A DNA stretch of 64,000 nt from Ceratodon purpureus (taxonomy: Eukaryota; Streptophyta; Bryopsida; Pseudoditrichales; Ditrichaceae), in contig CM026428.1 in assembly GCA_014871385.1 (NCBI GenBank), forward strand, positions 13,704,041 to 13,768,040. The letters run 5' to 3'. Under the pieces are notes generated by a model. It was not told the DNA's origin and did not search any database. It was given only the letters and a program-made list of their open reading frames with translations. A program made the translations under genes and the position numbers. Below are positions 22,761 to 35,506 of the stretch, piece after piece (the stretch's first letter is position 1; each line of letters starts with the position of its first letter).

Positions 22761-23119
22761 TACATTCCTTATCTCTGAGATTATTTCTATAAATAATTAA
22801 TGTTGTCATCTTTGAGATTTTCTAACAAGACGTGTGGGACCTCAAGATTCCCTACAAATACAAAACTCAGAGAAAGTCAAAACTAAAGTATAGGATTCAA
22901 GGCAGGAGTATGAGCATATATAAGTAAAAAAAGAAATGCAACACTTTACTTATATATACAACACTTTAGCTTCTTTGGGTGTAGTTATGGAATTCATGAT
23001 ATCAAAGATGAAATTGATGTTAAACTTTGTATCATATGAACTCCAATTTGTAATTACCTTGTATATTATTCTTGCAAAGATGCTCCAACTCCCATCTTTA
23101 AATCAAAATAAAAAACTTG

Positions 23120-23330
23120 CACTATAAGAAAACCCTCTTTTTGTCATGTCAAGAGAGAGTCTTCTAAAACGCAAAGACATTTACGATGATGTCTTGCAAG
23201 CGTGAAGACATCTTAGATAGGGCGGATATCTAAGGAGACATCTTGGACGACACGAAGACATTCCTCTGTCTAAGATGTCTAGAGATAATTTGGGGAGTGT
23301 AAAGTGTGAGCTACGTAGGAGCCACGTCAA
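23120..23330. mobile_element. Possible single CACTA-type transposon end
   Basis: CACTATAAGAAAACCC at 23120 resembles the plant CACTA terminus (CACTACAAGAAA). It is followed by repeated subterminal motifs around GAAGACATCTTAGA and AAGATGTCT in both orientations (about 23170-23285), as En/Spm-type elements have. No matching inverse end is found in the window, so it is a solo or truncated end. Confidence 0.45.
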
Positions 23331-25270
23331 AGACACATGAGCGCCAAGTGAAGGGGAAGTGCCACATTGCAATGAATTTCATTATGATGTGGACTTTTCC
23401 GTGGTTCCACAACAATGACGTGGCGGCGCCAAAATCCGATGTCGCACCCGGAAAAATCTTAACTATCTCAATCTTAACTCACCTAAACTTGGCTTAGTGT
23501 GCCCCTCCTCTCATTTTCTATGCTAGAATGGAATTTTGGCTTCAAATAAGGATTTTGAAAATGAAATTCAAGTCATTCATGTGACTTTTATTTCCTTAAT
23601 TTCATTTAACTTGGTGCAAAAATAGTGTTTTCAAAAACCGACGTTTTCATTCCAAAACGATTCAAAAATTGCACAATGTAATTTGTCCTACCACATTCTC
23701 TGCGTAAAAGGCTTCCAACAAAGCTCTTTTTTAGATTTCAATGTGGAAATGGACATCATTTCACATAGCAAGTTGTTGATATAAAAGTTGAAATTTAGTG
23801 TAAGCATGTCATAGTTTTGAAACCATTTATTACAACAATTTATTCCGGAATTTCCTGCACTAGAATTTGTGAATTAATAGTATGCTGCAAAAAAACTTCC
23901 TTCAAAAAAGTTCTTTTATGCATTTCAAGGTCTAAGTTTAGATAGAAGAGTAGGATGAGCAGAACAAAAGTACCAGAAATTAACAGCAAAACTATCAAGG
24001 AATTTCATTGTAGCACCAAAAAATGACGTCGCCTTAGGTTGTGTGATTGCAGTGGTCACCAAGTCTGGATTATCAGAAGATTGCTAATCAAGAAGGATTG
24101 GCAATCTTATACAGAAGCAAGTGAAACGACTACAATATAATTAATTCCCAAGATTAGGTATCAGATGCAACGGAATTGCTTCAGGCCCAATAGCAGAAAC
24201 CCAAAGCACCTACAAACCCGTTCTACAGGATAGTTGAGTTACATTAAGACAGACCCTTTTGGAAAAGTGTGGAGAAACGTGGGTCATAGTATGACTGTGA
24301 TCTTTCTTGCAGCTAAAAGAGGTACATAATCCTTGATTTTGAGTTCTTCATACCTTTTCCCGTTCAAGTCTTATTGTTGTTGTAAATTACTAAATGCTAA
24401 ACTTCACCAATGAACACTACAGAAAATTGGGTGTGAGGTGGGGACATTACAAATAATTGAGCTTCTAGAAGCCAGTGTTTGCGCTAGCATTATGAGATTT
24501 TAGATTATGAGGGACCTAGGTCTCCAATTACACCATGTTCCTTTACCTCGATAGGAACGTACCAACTCGCATATTGTCTGGAAATTTTGTATCCAAAGCA
24601 TTTACGCATTTCTGTGCCCAACACAAACATCACACTTTACCAAATATCTTGTGCCACAAACAAGAACCTCCCAAACTTGTTAAAACCCTTCATTGCCTAA
24701 AAAGCTAAATCTGAATTCAACACAATTTCATGTATAAAAAAATACTCATTTCACCAACATCTCCCAATATGAACAATCGTACCTTAGCAGCATCAAGGGC
24801 ATGAACATCCATGCAGACTATGGCTACTTGCTCGTATACAGTCCATACTGTACACTACCCAAACCCATCATTCAACAAAGTCCACACTCCTGAAAGCAGC
24901 CCTATGGCATAACTCACCAAATAAGAAACCCTAAACCATTTCCTCATCTCATCTCAGATTCCATCTCTTCCTTGTTCATAACCCATCACTAAATGAAGAA
25001 CAAACCTACTTCATGAGAAGAATCCAAATAATAAACAAAACCAACTAAGCAACATAAAACACTACTAAAACCCTAAAACTAACCAACACCCAAAAACAAT
25101 GAAAAGTAAAATCGTGATATCGCAGAAGCAGGCAAAGTGGAAGTATCAATCAGCAAGAACAGAGCGCGACCGGGTTAGAACTCCTAACCTCCGACTGCGT
25201 GGACAGACGCTCTTATGTAGTCCCTTTCACCTTGTATATTTATCTGACCAGCGATAATGACTTTGGGAAC
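23330..25270. other. No supported gene
   Basis: Mixed AT-rich sequence without a convincing exon. 24590-25150 is pyrimidine/adenine-rich and resembles plant leader or intron sequence. A stem-loop-forming stretch at about 25168-25210 (GGTTAGAACTCCTAACC) was examined as a tRNA and rejected. Confidence 0.4.
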
Positions 25271-25276
25271 GTGTAC

Positions 25277-25352
25277 TTTTTATTGGGATCTTACGGAACG
25301 CCGACGTTCCCAATGTTGGGAGCGTAGGCGCTTCCTTAAGGTCCCATAAAAA
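25277..25352. repeat. Imperfect 37-bp-arm inverted repeat
   Basis: The left arm TTTTATTGGGATCTTACGGA pairs with the right arm (about 25317-25352, ending CCTTAAGGTCCCATAAAAA), with a two-base loop near 25315. It is GC-richer than its surroundings. It may be a tiny foldback element or an internal hairpin of the repeat that follows. Confidence 0.6.
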
Positions 25353-25354
25353 TC

Positions 25355-25960
25355 TTTCACTACAAAATATTCACTCTACAAAATATCAAAGTTTTCTCAC
25401 CGTTTCGGGGCAATGTACTAAAAAAACTTCTTCTTTTCTTCATAAAAGTTAGAGAATTTGAATTTTTAGGTTTATTCTTTTTTTCACTCAAAAGATGGAC
25501 ATCAATATTTACTTTGACCGTTTGGATTGGGACTTTACAACATAATCAAATTTTTAAGAAAGTAACATGTTTTAACATTCTTGTATATTCAACTTAATAA
25601 AAACATTGTTTTCAACATGCTACACTTGTCTTTTGTGTGTAATTTTTTTTTTTGTACAATTAGTTAAATTAGTTATCTTTGTCATGCACCAAAACCCCCA
25701 AAATCTGTTATGCAAAAAACCTAAGGAAAAAAAAGTTGAATTGTGTCAACCTAGTCGAAAATCGTGTCAAATAAAGTTTATTTTAAAATTTCAATCAATA
25801 TAATCTTCTAATCTACACGGTCGATTATGATGAAATTTATTGAGCTATCTACTGAAATGATTTAGTTGAAGATCTTACGGTTAGAATTAGAAAAGAATGA
25901 TTTTTTTAGTCATTTATGGTTTTTACATTAGAATGGCAGTTTTGGAGTGTTTTTGGTGAG
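25355..25960. repeat. Dispersed repeat, inverted copy at 62.2-62.7 kb
   Basis: Motifs reappear on the opposite strand near 62215-62720 in reverse order: ATCAAAGTTTTCTCAC, CATAAAAGTTAG, TTGTGTCAACCT-AGTCGAAAATCGTGTC and CGATTATGATGAAATTTAT. About 550 bp, without coding content or clear ends. Confidence 0.55.
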
Positions 25961-26183
25961 ACGTAGTCAAGGAACTTTAGGGATTAAGGGTTAATTAATT
26001 ATGAGGCAAAATAGTGCCCAAGCTGCTCGTAACCTATGGTAGTTCTTTATTACCATTTTTTGTTCTATGGACATAAGTATACGAGTGGAATGAACAGACA
26101 CTTCATTCACATTTGTTCTCCTTCGAAGACCAAAGTTTTTTCTCTTCATTGCGTTCACATTGGTACATGCAAATTATTCAGTA

Positions 26184-26622
26184 CAGTCTACCCTCTATAA
26201 ATGTTAACTCTTGGGAGTGGATCAAAGCTAACATTTATAGAGGTCTTAACAGTTAACAATTATAAAAATATATTTTTTGAGCAATATACAAATCTTAACA
26301 TTTATAAATATAAGCAATTGTGAAAAGTCCTTGTGAGAGAATACCATTCATAAAATTGCAAATCCAATCAAAACTTTATTCAATATCACGTAATGTGTAG
26401 AGAAATAAGAATGTAACTGGATGTGTAGTTTTTATCATCCATATTATGGTTGTATTTCAGTTGTTAACATTTATAGAGTCAAATTTGCAAAGAAGGGAGT
26501 ACCATTTTGTTAACAGTTAACACATTTAACATTCATAGTGTGCAATATGTGGGGAGTAGAAGAAAGTTAACATTTAGAGAGGGTTAACACTTATAAGTGT
26601 AACATTTATAGAGGGTGGACTG
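26184..26622. mobile_element. Emigrant/pogo-like MITE (Tc1/mariner type)
   Basis: The left end CAGTCTACCCTCTATAAATG is mirrored by CATTTATAGAGGGTGGACTG at the right, and TA flanks both ends. Plant Emigrant/Lemi1 elements, which are pogo-like, have ends of the form CAGTAAAACCTCTATAAAT with TA duplications. Further copies of the AACATTTATAGAG motif lie inside. 439 bp, non-coding. Confidence 0.75.
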
Positions 26623-26629
26623 TATTCGT

Positions 26630-27405
26630 GGATATCATCTAACCGGAATGATCCACCGCGATGAGTGGGAACAACAGTGAGATTCGAGAGCATTGGCAAA
26701 CAGCACCGTACCACCCCAGACTGTTCTTTGCATGCCGTGTTTGAGTATAAATTCAAGCACGAAGGACCATATTCTTCATATCTTGCAAACTGATCACTAC
26801 GGTGCAACGATCCATCGCCGCATTGCTCAGTCGCCTCTTGTCTAGTTTCCCTTCGATCTGTACACAGCTCTAGCCTCCAGTCCTCACTGCCACAAATTTG
26901 CAGCTTTTACTTCCTCTGTATTGATCTCATGCCTAGCTTCGATTGAATTGCCGCACTTTGTTTTCATTTACGTTCGAATGAAGTATCACGCTGGCTGCGT
27001 TGCGATTCGGCTGAGCGCGTCAGTTCAGTAACATTCGGAGACATTGTTGTTGTAATCGTCATAATGATGGTGATCACTGTTGGAAGCGATATTCAGTCAT
27101 TAACCGATTGTTAATTCTTGCTTCTGCTGGGGGCGGTGGGGTGGGCCGGCGCCCATTGGCAATGAATGCAGCGGCTGTGGTGGCAGGAGCTGCACTTATT
27201 CCACCAGGCCCTGCACAACCAACGTTTGACATTGAAGCTGCCCTTCTGCTGAGTCCTCTCCCTACCAAAAGTAACACCACTTTGGAAATCCGTGCCAGGA
27301 TTGGTTCGGAGGAAGGGCCATGCGATTTCTAAAACTGTGAATCGACGATGTCTTAAGGAGAGCGAATTCTACTTAGTCAGTGTAGAAGTGTCGCATGAGG
27401 GGAAT
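26630..27405 (+). repeat. Three-copy family, copy 2, 5'-shortened around the ORF
   Basis: Collinear with copy 3 from ATGGATATCATC-like sequence (26630 versus 36027), through the leader, to GTGTAGAAGTGTCGCATGAG. Relative to copies 1 and 3 it lacks the part encoding the Gly/Ala-rich N-terminus. The remaining ORF starts at ATG 27162 and ends at about 27332 (NAAAVVAGAALIPPGPAQPT and onwards, ending SEEGPCDF). At about 27400 it joins a fragment of the SAP-like gene. Confidence 0.65.
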
Positions 27406-29200
27406 TGATGGGAAATTGAAGTTGAGTACTCCTGAGCCTCTGCTTGCACCCGTTCCTGATGCCGCTCACTACTAGAATTTGACCCCGTTTGCTACGTTTG
27501 GATTTTCACTAAAGCCTCGTCTGGGGTGTAGCTCTAGCTACGTTTTTGCTGAAACGTAGCTTCAAGCTACGTTTCGAAGCTAGAGCTACACCCCAGACGA
27601 GGCTTTAGTGAAAATCCAAACGTAGCAAACGGGGTCAAATTCTAGTAGTGGCTGTCTTGGACACATTTGATGAAGGTGAGGGCTCTAGGCAAATGAATGT
27701 CTCTGGAGATTGAACAGCACTGTTATCTTCATTTTAGCATCAACTATCATGTTATTGGACTCGGGGAGGGCATGATGGTGTGTAGAATCAAGTGAGGTAT
27801 TTTATGTGATTGTGACACTAAAGAACATATGTTTTTTACGCGTCCTACTGAATCAGAGCCTCTTGCAAGCCCTCCGGCAACCGTGCTTCTTGATCAAGGT
27901 TAGAGCTTCTGACTGCTCTCGGCACTGGTTTTCCTATCGATAGCCACTGTACAACCATATTAAGATACTAAATTGGTTTCAGGTGAACCTTGATTTCGCG
28001 TTGTTCTAAACTCACCGAGACCTTGAGTCTTTTGTTTCTGAGGTTATTTTGGAAGTAAAAATTTCACAGGTTTATATTTGTAGTTGCTGCGGGAGTTGCT
28101 GTCTGAGTACCAAATTGGTTATCATATGTAAATCAACCTTCTGTATATTTTTCCTTCTTGCTATAACAACTACCGGTACTTCTGATACTCATGGTTGCCA
28201 GCAGAACAACAACGAACGTTGTGAGGAACCTGTCCGATCGTCCCTCCGTCCTTTAATTTTCCGGATTACAGCAAATGTGGACAGGCTGATAAGACAAACC
28301 ACCACGATCTTAAAGCAGTTTGAGGACTGGAAGGACGTTGATAAATTGCCTTCGGCCCTGGAGACACACTGATGGAAAATTATTATTGGATCCTCCCATC
28401 GAAGTTCTTAGACCGAAAGAATTATCGGAACATGGGCGGATATGACCCTCCTGCAATGGCGTTTCTGTGGAGTTTCTGTGGAATTGCAAAATCAACAATC
28501 CTTTTCTAAATGGCATTAGTTCGCGAAGGGATCTTTCCACAGACTTTGGAATGTTCGGAGCTGAACAAGCAGTTGGTCCACTGTTCTTGCAGTTGAAGTT
28601 AGCTTTTCAAGGATGGCAAAGGCCATTGATTAAGCTGTGGATTTCAGCATTTTGAGCTGGAATCTATTTATTATAAGATGACTAAACTCCAGGAGCTACT
28701 AATTCGTCATTATCTGATGGCGAGGCTGATGGAGAGAGCATAGTATTCTCCGAAAGAATATTATGGTCAGAGAGGAGGACCAAACAACTCGCTGGTATCA
28801 ACTGAATTGGTGAATGCAGGCATCTGATTTCATCTAATTCATGATTAGAAGTCTTCAAATTTACGCAAATTGACAGGTCCAGGACCTTACGTGATGTACA
28901 TAGCGTTAATAGTGAACTTGGTCCCTCTAGATTGTTTCATTATGTGCTGTGAAAATTTGGTGTTGTCCTATTAATTAATTTGGGCCCAATATGGTACACA
29001 GGTGATATTGTCTAGAATCCCTGTCTCATATCCTCATCTTACCCGCACCGCACCCTTGCGAATGCTACATGTGTTGTAGGTTGTATTGGCATTATGGTCT
29101 GCACTTTGCCGAGGGCTTAGGTATTATCTTGGAATTATTTTGTGTCTCACGAGTTGGAAGAGAGATGCAATGTAATAAGGTGATCACCGCGTGAGCGTGA
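27406..29200 (+). pseudogene. Duplicated 3' part of the SAP-like gene with lost splice acceptors
   Basis: Exon 3 (from about 27420), intron 3, exon 4 (about 27842-27899), intron 4, exon 5 (about 28194-28372) and the 3' flank are collinear with 5650-7480. The exon 4 acceptor TTTACAG|GT has become TTTACGCGT, and the exon 5 acceptor ACTCAG|GTTG has become ACTCATGGTTG, so neither can be spliced as in the source. The first exons are missing. A CACTA-type MITE interrupts exon 3. The donor after GATGAAG reads GTGAGG here, a better donor than GTGGGG in the source, so this copy keeps an older base there. Confidence 0.82.
27467..27650. mobile_element. CACTA-type MITE, long near-perfect foldback
   Basis: Begins CACTACTAGAATTTGACCCC and ends with its inverse. 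The arms pair almost perfectly over most of the 184 bp, with small mismatches near the centre. The 3-bp direct repeat GCT flanks it (27464-27466, 27651-27653). The unoccupied sequence is present in the source gene at 5710-5735 (GATGCCGCTGTCTTGG). CACTA ends with 3-bp duplications identify the superfamily. Confidence 0.92.
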
Positions 29201-31080
29201 GGATTAGTGTATTTGCGGGTGTCAGAGTGGGTGAGAGAATTTTGCCGAATGAGAGAGTTTGTGCATTACAATGACCCTCCAAAATTGGAATTTCTGTTTA
29301 GTGTCACTTGCTTTTTATGTGCTTCTTGTGTACTCTGACACCCACTATTCCATGGTTCATTCTGTATGGACATAAGGTCGAGCCACCCATATCGGATCAC
29401 TTAAGGATTTTAGCATATGATATTAAGGTATATAATTTTTTTAGGATTATTCATGTGTGCAAACATAAGGTTCTTATTGAATGCAAAACGTTCCGTGATT
29501 TTAGTCCTACTGTTCAGACAGTAATAATTATTTGAAGTAAAAATTTGCTCGTAGCCATAACCAATCTATAGAGTGCTACATAATCCCTCACTATAGGAGT
29601 AGTTTCAAATTGGTACAAATAATTGTGGACGAAGAAAGTCCCTCACTATAGGAGTAGTTTCAAATTGGTACAAATAATTGTGGACGAAGAAAGTTAGGAT
29701 CTCCTTAGCACAAATCTGTAAGAACGACTAAGAGTGAATCACATATGCCTATTTATAACCATCCACAAAAATTGGAAATGATCGGAAATGCGTCCAATCG
29801 ATGACTATTTCTATGTACCGTGCGTGTTGCCGATGGGGTCTTTGTTGGCAATGGGTGGTTTGACCTTAGAGTATGAATGTATTATAAGATTTCTATGTGC
29901 AGTATCCTTTTAACATATCTAAGCTAAAGCGTGGCCTCAAGGTGCACTGTCAAGGTGGGATGGGGTAGGTGAGGATAGAAAACATGACGAGCTCATTTGT
30001 GTAATCACTAAAGCAAATTGATTCATAATATTTGAGAATTTTTAGTAAAAAAAAATTCATATTTTCAAGCAATCTGTTACCCCCCTAAAGTTAAAAAAAC
30101 CCTACTAGGGTCGATTTGACTTTGGTTAGGCTCTTAGTTATTAAATATAGACTATATGAAGTTGGATCATTTTGGAGATCGTGCAATTTTCCAATACCTT
30201 TCCAACAAGACTATTTAAGTTTCCAAATTCATCATACTTTGGGAGATATTTGCAACCAAAGATTGATGCTCATTTATCCTCAAAATCTGCCCATAATTAA
30301 TTAGATCACAAAAACTTCAAAATTCACCAAAAACTAAGATTCTACTTTTTTCTCAGGTTTTATTTTTTTTACATGTAAATAAAATTTTAAGGCATGATCT
30401 CGCCACTAGGATTTTCAATTGAGTACTTCTCCATATGCCTTTTTAACTATCAAAGATTGGCCTTTATATTTGAATTTCAGCATACCTCCATGTGAAAAAT
30501 CAAGGCATGATCTCGCCACTCGGATTACCTAATGTGGGAAAATCATTATAATATGCATTAAAAAATCTACTTTCAAGATATGAATTAAGAGTTGGATGTT
30601 ATGCTGAGCTCCATGTGTCTAGGGCCTCGTAAAATAAAGTAAAGTTAATTTTATAAGGTGTAACCCATGTGCCCATTCTCTTGTTTTTAGAGGATATCAT
30701 TCTCTGGTCTTTTAGACCTGATATTAATAGCTTTGGGCTAGCATTGATTTTGTTTGTGAACCCTAACAATCAACAAAATGGTCAAAGTGGTAGGGAAACC
30801 AAAAACCGTGAAAATAAGGTGATTTGACCAGAAAGGACGGAGATAGAAATTCTCTCAATTTTTTTGAGATGAAGAAGAAGAAATGATGTAGAATGCAGTT
30901 TGTTTCATATTTTTATTCCGTGTAAATAATTGTGTAGAATTTCTAAAAGTAGGAAGTTTGTCAAACCCTTTTCTTATATACTAGACTCTTCCTGAACCAA
31001 ACGCGATGGTGTCCTAAAACTGTTAACTAATAACACAAAAAACTAGACGTAAAACTACTAAAAAAACCATAACTTAAAAT
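29201..31080. other. Repeat-rich spacer with a 55-bp tandem duplication
   Basis: A 55-bp unit starting CCCTCACTATAGGAGTAG is present twice head to tail at 29585-29694. 30060-30600 belongs to the dispersed family also seen at 21.7-22.2 kb. No gene is supported. Confidence 0.55.
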
Positions 31081-31239
31081 TATGTGGCAAAACCTACGGT
31101 CCACCAAAACTTGGTGGGTCATGCAGAAATTCTCCATTTTCAATCTACCACTTCCTTGTTTACTGCAACTCTAGAACACACCTTGACGCCATTCACGATT
31201 TTTGATTTCTCTACCTTAGTTTATTTTTTGGTGATGAGA

Positions 31240-32800
31240 GTTGTTTTGCACATCATACATGTGAAATAAAAAGAATAAAAAAAGGTATTCATAAATCGAA
31301 AATTCAAATTATTGATTTCTTGTTTGAAAGAATTGATGAAAATTTCAGTTTTTCCACCAATGAAAGGTAGAATTTAACCTCGTGGCTTCAACTGGAGTGG
31401 CCCCTGGATGATGAGCTTTACTATGCAAATAATGTTTTTGAACTAAAAACATTCTCTAAGTAGCAATTAACTTATTAGTAAAATAAAAAGATATTGCATT
31501 ATCTTAAAAAAAAATGTATGAAATTAGCTTATATGTATTTTTATACATCTAATTATTATTTCTACCAAATTTTCAATTTTTGACACTTTGTTATTATTGA
31601 GTAAATCTCTCATACACTTGTTCTGTTTTTTATGCCAAATGCTCTTAATGCTTCAATTTTATTACCCAAAAGAACCTACCCAAATTTTGAATAATTGAAA
31701 AAGCTATGGACATTGTTCATGAATCAATGTCTACACCTCCCAAAATATTTCAAACCTTCAACTTTATACTACAGAAATAATTTGAAGTTATCTCTTTCAT
31801 AACTGTAATCCTTTTTCAATGTAATTTAAATAATTCTAACATAATTCTATTTTAACCACTTATATATGTATTTTTTCTTAAAAACTAATTCTATAGGAAT
31901 AAATTGGAGCATATTTGTAGAAATTTCTATGAATTCAAAGATTTTATATGAAAGGTAAACGTACAAACATCCTAGCATAACAGCTTGTACAAAATTATTT
32001 AAATTAATGAACAAAATGAAAAAACAAGAAGTCATCCAATACAAAACTATGAAGCTATTAAAGAATTTCCTTAAACCACATAATGGAAAAAATAATTCTT
32101 AATTTGGATATTTTATTCTAATCATTTGCAAAGAAATGTAAGGTGTAAACAGATCTTTAAATAGTTGTAACACATCTATTTGAGAAAATGTATGTCAAAT
32201 GCTTAAGAACATGATTAGAACTAATATAAATAAAATCAAAATCAATCTTCAAAATTATTGAAAGATTACTACAAATTTATAACAAATAATTGATACCACA
32301 CAAATCTTGAACAAGAATTCTTCATAAATATTATCTAACAAGAATAATAGGAAGTTGGCAATTGTAAATTAACTAGAACCTACATTCCATGGCAATGGAA
32401 GGATGCCTCAGATTTATCCAACAAAACATATATCATTGCACAAATCTAAAAATTTAATATTTCAAATAAATTATCGTGAATTTTATAATACTCAGAAACA
32501 TTGAAAATTTAATGAAGAAAAGAAGTATATTTGCTTGGCTTCCTGACAATGTATTTCACAAAGAATAAGCTTTAGAACTTAATATTGAAAACATACTTCC
32601 GTCTACATTTAAAATTTATTGTTAAAATTTATTTAAATTAAAAAAACAATTAAAAAAAATTATAAAAAAATAAATAAAAATAAAAATAAAAATAAAAAAA
32701 ACCTATAGAATTATAAAGAAATCTCAAACATATTACATATTTCAACACTTTAAATTTTTCAACTTTTTGCATGTGATTGTTTACTTAGTAGTGCCAAGTC
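31240..32800. repeat. AT-rich dispersed repeat, second copy of the 8.0-10.6 kb family
   Basis: Collinear motif order with the earlier copy (ACATCATACATGTGAAATAAA, then GAAAGAATTGATGAAAA, then GTTCATGAATCAATGTCT), but shorter. It ends in an A-rich low-complexity tract at about 32635-32700. No coding potential. Confidence 0.55.
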
Positions 32801-35500
32801 ACTACATACTCCACATTTACTCAAACAAGTCTATCAAGTTTTGAAACCTGACTAATTACATGAGATAAACACTTTTTCTAACCAACAAATGAGCTCATGA
32901 CTTGACCAACACCACTCACAAAAACCAACTATTATATTGCAAAGTATAAATACAAAATCCTATTCAGAACCTCACTACAAATGGTCATGGGCTTTGGCTA
33001 GTAATTACGAAAGTGTCTACTATTGAAAACAAGGAACAATTATGTACCTCTAATCCACTATCCTTTGCACTAAATTTTAGACGTGGAACAAATATTCACT
33101 TCATTCACGCCCGCTTCCTTCAAAGACCAGAGTTTTAATTTTATTTTTTTTAATTTTATTTTATAATTATTATGTAAATTACATGAAGAAAAGATCATAT
33201 ACAACTTGATGAGATAGATCATCAAGTTGTACAGAAAGTATCAATACCTCTTAATCTGGAAATAAAAAAATAAAAAAATCTGTTACATGGTGATAAGAAC
33301 TCAGCTTCTGTATTCTAATTTCAATAAAGTTTTCAGGTTTTTCAAATGGAACAAAAATTTAACAAACTAGGTAGACTTCACTTTAATTAAATTCATCTTG
33401 ATTAGATCATTTTTATTTTTATTTATTTTTATATTTTGAAACTGATTTATAAAAATTAAAATTAAAATCAATAATTTATTTTAATTTCAAAAAAATTAGT
33501 TGATTTTACGTTTTTTTTTTTTTTTTTTTTTTTCATTTTAACCTCATATTAAATTTGGAAATAAAATTTGTTCGTATTGTTGATAAGATTTTTTATTCCA
33601 TTTTTTAATAAAATAAAATTCCAAATAAGTAATTATCCTACCTATCTTTTCACATCTCTGTATCCTCTGGAAATAGGCCGAGGTCTAAAAAGGACCCAAA
33701 ACTATCCCAGTGAGGGCTTGGTTGTATCCAATTTTCCAAAGCCAATGTAGAGGTTGGCGGTTTGATTCTTGGTCGTGAAATTCCCACCTCATTTGATAAA
33801 AACAATGATGTGGAGAAAACCCTCATGTATACCAAGAAAAAATAAAAAAATTAAAAATAGGTCCATAGTAATTATACCCTGAACATATATGATTGACTAC
33901 TTTTGTATCCTTTGGATTTGTGCTGTGCTACCATAACGGGTCGCTACATTGAGTGAAATCTTATATTGATTTTTGAAATAATAAGGTTCACCATTTCAGA
34001 AATATATTTACTGGCTTAAATCTTTGAAAAAGAAACAAAAATAATTCTCAAAGAGCTTGAAAAACGGGAAAAATATTTTTAAAACTACTTTTATTTTACT
34101 TAGATTTTTTATAATAGAGATATTTAATATTTCTTTTTTCTTTTGTAATTATTTATAGGAGAATCGGCTGGGGTAGCATGGCAATAGAATTTTCGTCATA
34201 TGATTTTTTTTGTTTTAAGATGGGAAAAAAAAAGGAACAACAAGCTTTGATTAATACTTTACATGCCATATAAATTTGATTTTGATTACTATTCTAATAG
34301 ATATTTTTTGCTTCATTCATAATGTAAGTATTGAAAAATGAAAAGATGAGATATATCCTACCCTCCATTTCCTTCAATTTTATCTCATACTTACAAGCAA
34401 TAGCACAAAGCTATTAAGAAGAAGATTTTTTCTCTTGTAGAAAACTTTTTTGAAAAATGCAAATGTTTTCACGATTTGATTCACCATATTAAAATTATAA
34501 TAATTTTTCATCAACTATATGTTCTCAAAAAATCTTAACACTCATAAATGTTTTAGACTACAAAAAGAAGTTTACTAATCATGAACTACAGGAGAATAGA
34601 GCAACATGATTGGCCAAAAAATGAGACTTTTGTCTAGAAATGAGCAACTGTAGTCAAAAATCTTAAAGTCTAATATATCTTGTTCTAACTTTGTGAGTGA
34701 TGTATATATCTTTAGTCCATTAGAAAAAAACCAAAGACCACTATCATACAAACTACATTCATGTAAGTCTAAGTTTTCTAAAAGTATATGTCATTGTGTT
34801 CATTATAGTGTCTATTCTCAAAAGGAGGGAGTATTTTCTTACTTCTTTTGTTTGGTGGACATAGGTTTAGGGGTAAACAAACAAACACTTCATTCACGTT
34901 GGTCTCCATCAAAGACCGCAAATTCTTCTCCTCATAGTGTTCACATCTTGCTCAAAACTTGCTTCTGGTATATTGATCTTGTAGTGTCGACGAGATTTTT
35001 CTAACGAGCCTAAGACCAAATATTGACTCCAAGTATTAAGGTATACACACCCATGAGGGCTAATGAACCCATGACTGATTCGTAGGCTTCCCAATTGCAG
35101 AGCAATGGAAAACCAGTAACCGATAATTGATGAACAGTAGATTTAGAATGCATCCTCCAATAGAATGCCTCTGTGAGTGTTATGGACATGTTGTTCTCTA
35201 CTCTTGTTGTTATCGGTTATGGATAAACCTAACTTTTGGACAAAAAAATTTGTAGTAATTTGAATTTTACTAAATTAATTTTGGAAAAATGCTCATTCTT
35301 CATGAACCATATGATACTACGCACAAAAAATAACTCCTTATTGAAAACCCAAGATTTACTATCCTGAAATGCTTAAGTTATCGGTCATAGGTGTGTATAC
35401 CTTAAATGAATCATGGACAACTAAACGAGTTGCATAATGCTGGTCCAGGAATGGAGGACACTTCCTTAAATTATAATAGGAATGGAGGACACTTCCTTAA
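32800..35500. other. AT-rich spacer, no gene seen
   Basis: Contains a T-run at about 33511-33532. A CTTCATTCACG--GGTCTCC-TCAAAGACC block (about 34885) also occurs, diverged, at 26098, 33098 and 61430, so it marks another dispersed family. 33660-33840 has a GC-richer patch with a weak RNA polymerase III box-B-like GGTTTGATTC, too degenerate to call a SINE. Confidence 0.4.
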
Positions 35501-35506
35501 GTTATA

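Noticed and set aside
25160-25215. tRNA-like stretch with GGTTAGAACTCCTAACC
   Set aside because: Forms a 6-bp stem, but spacing does not fit a T-arm, and no acceptor stem is found on either strand.
33660-33840. Possible tRNA-derived SINE
   Set aside because: Box-B-like GGTTTGATTC and a vague box A only; no poly(A)/T end with target duplications could be confirmed.
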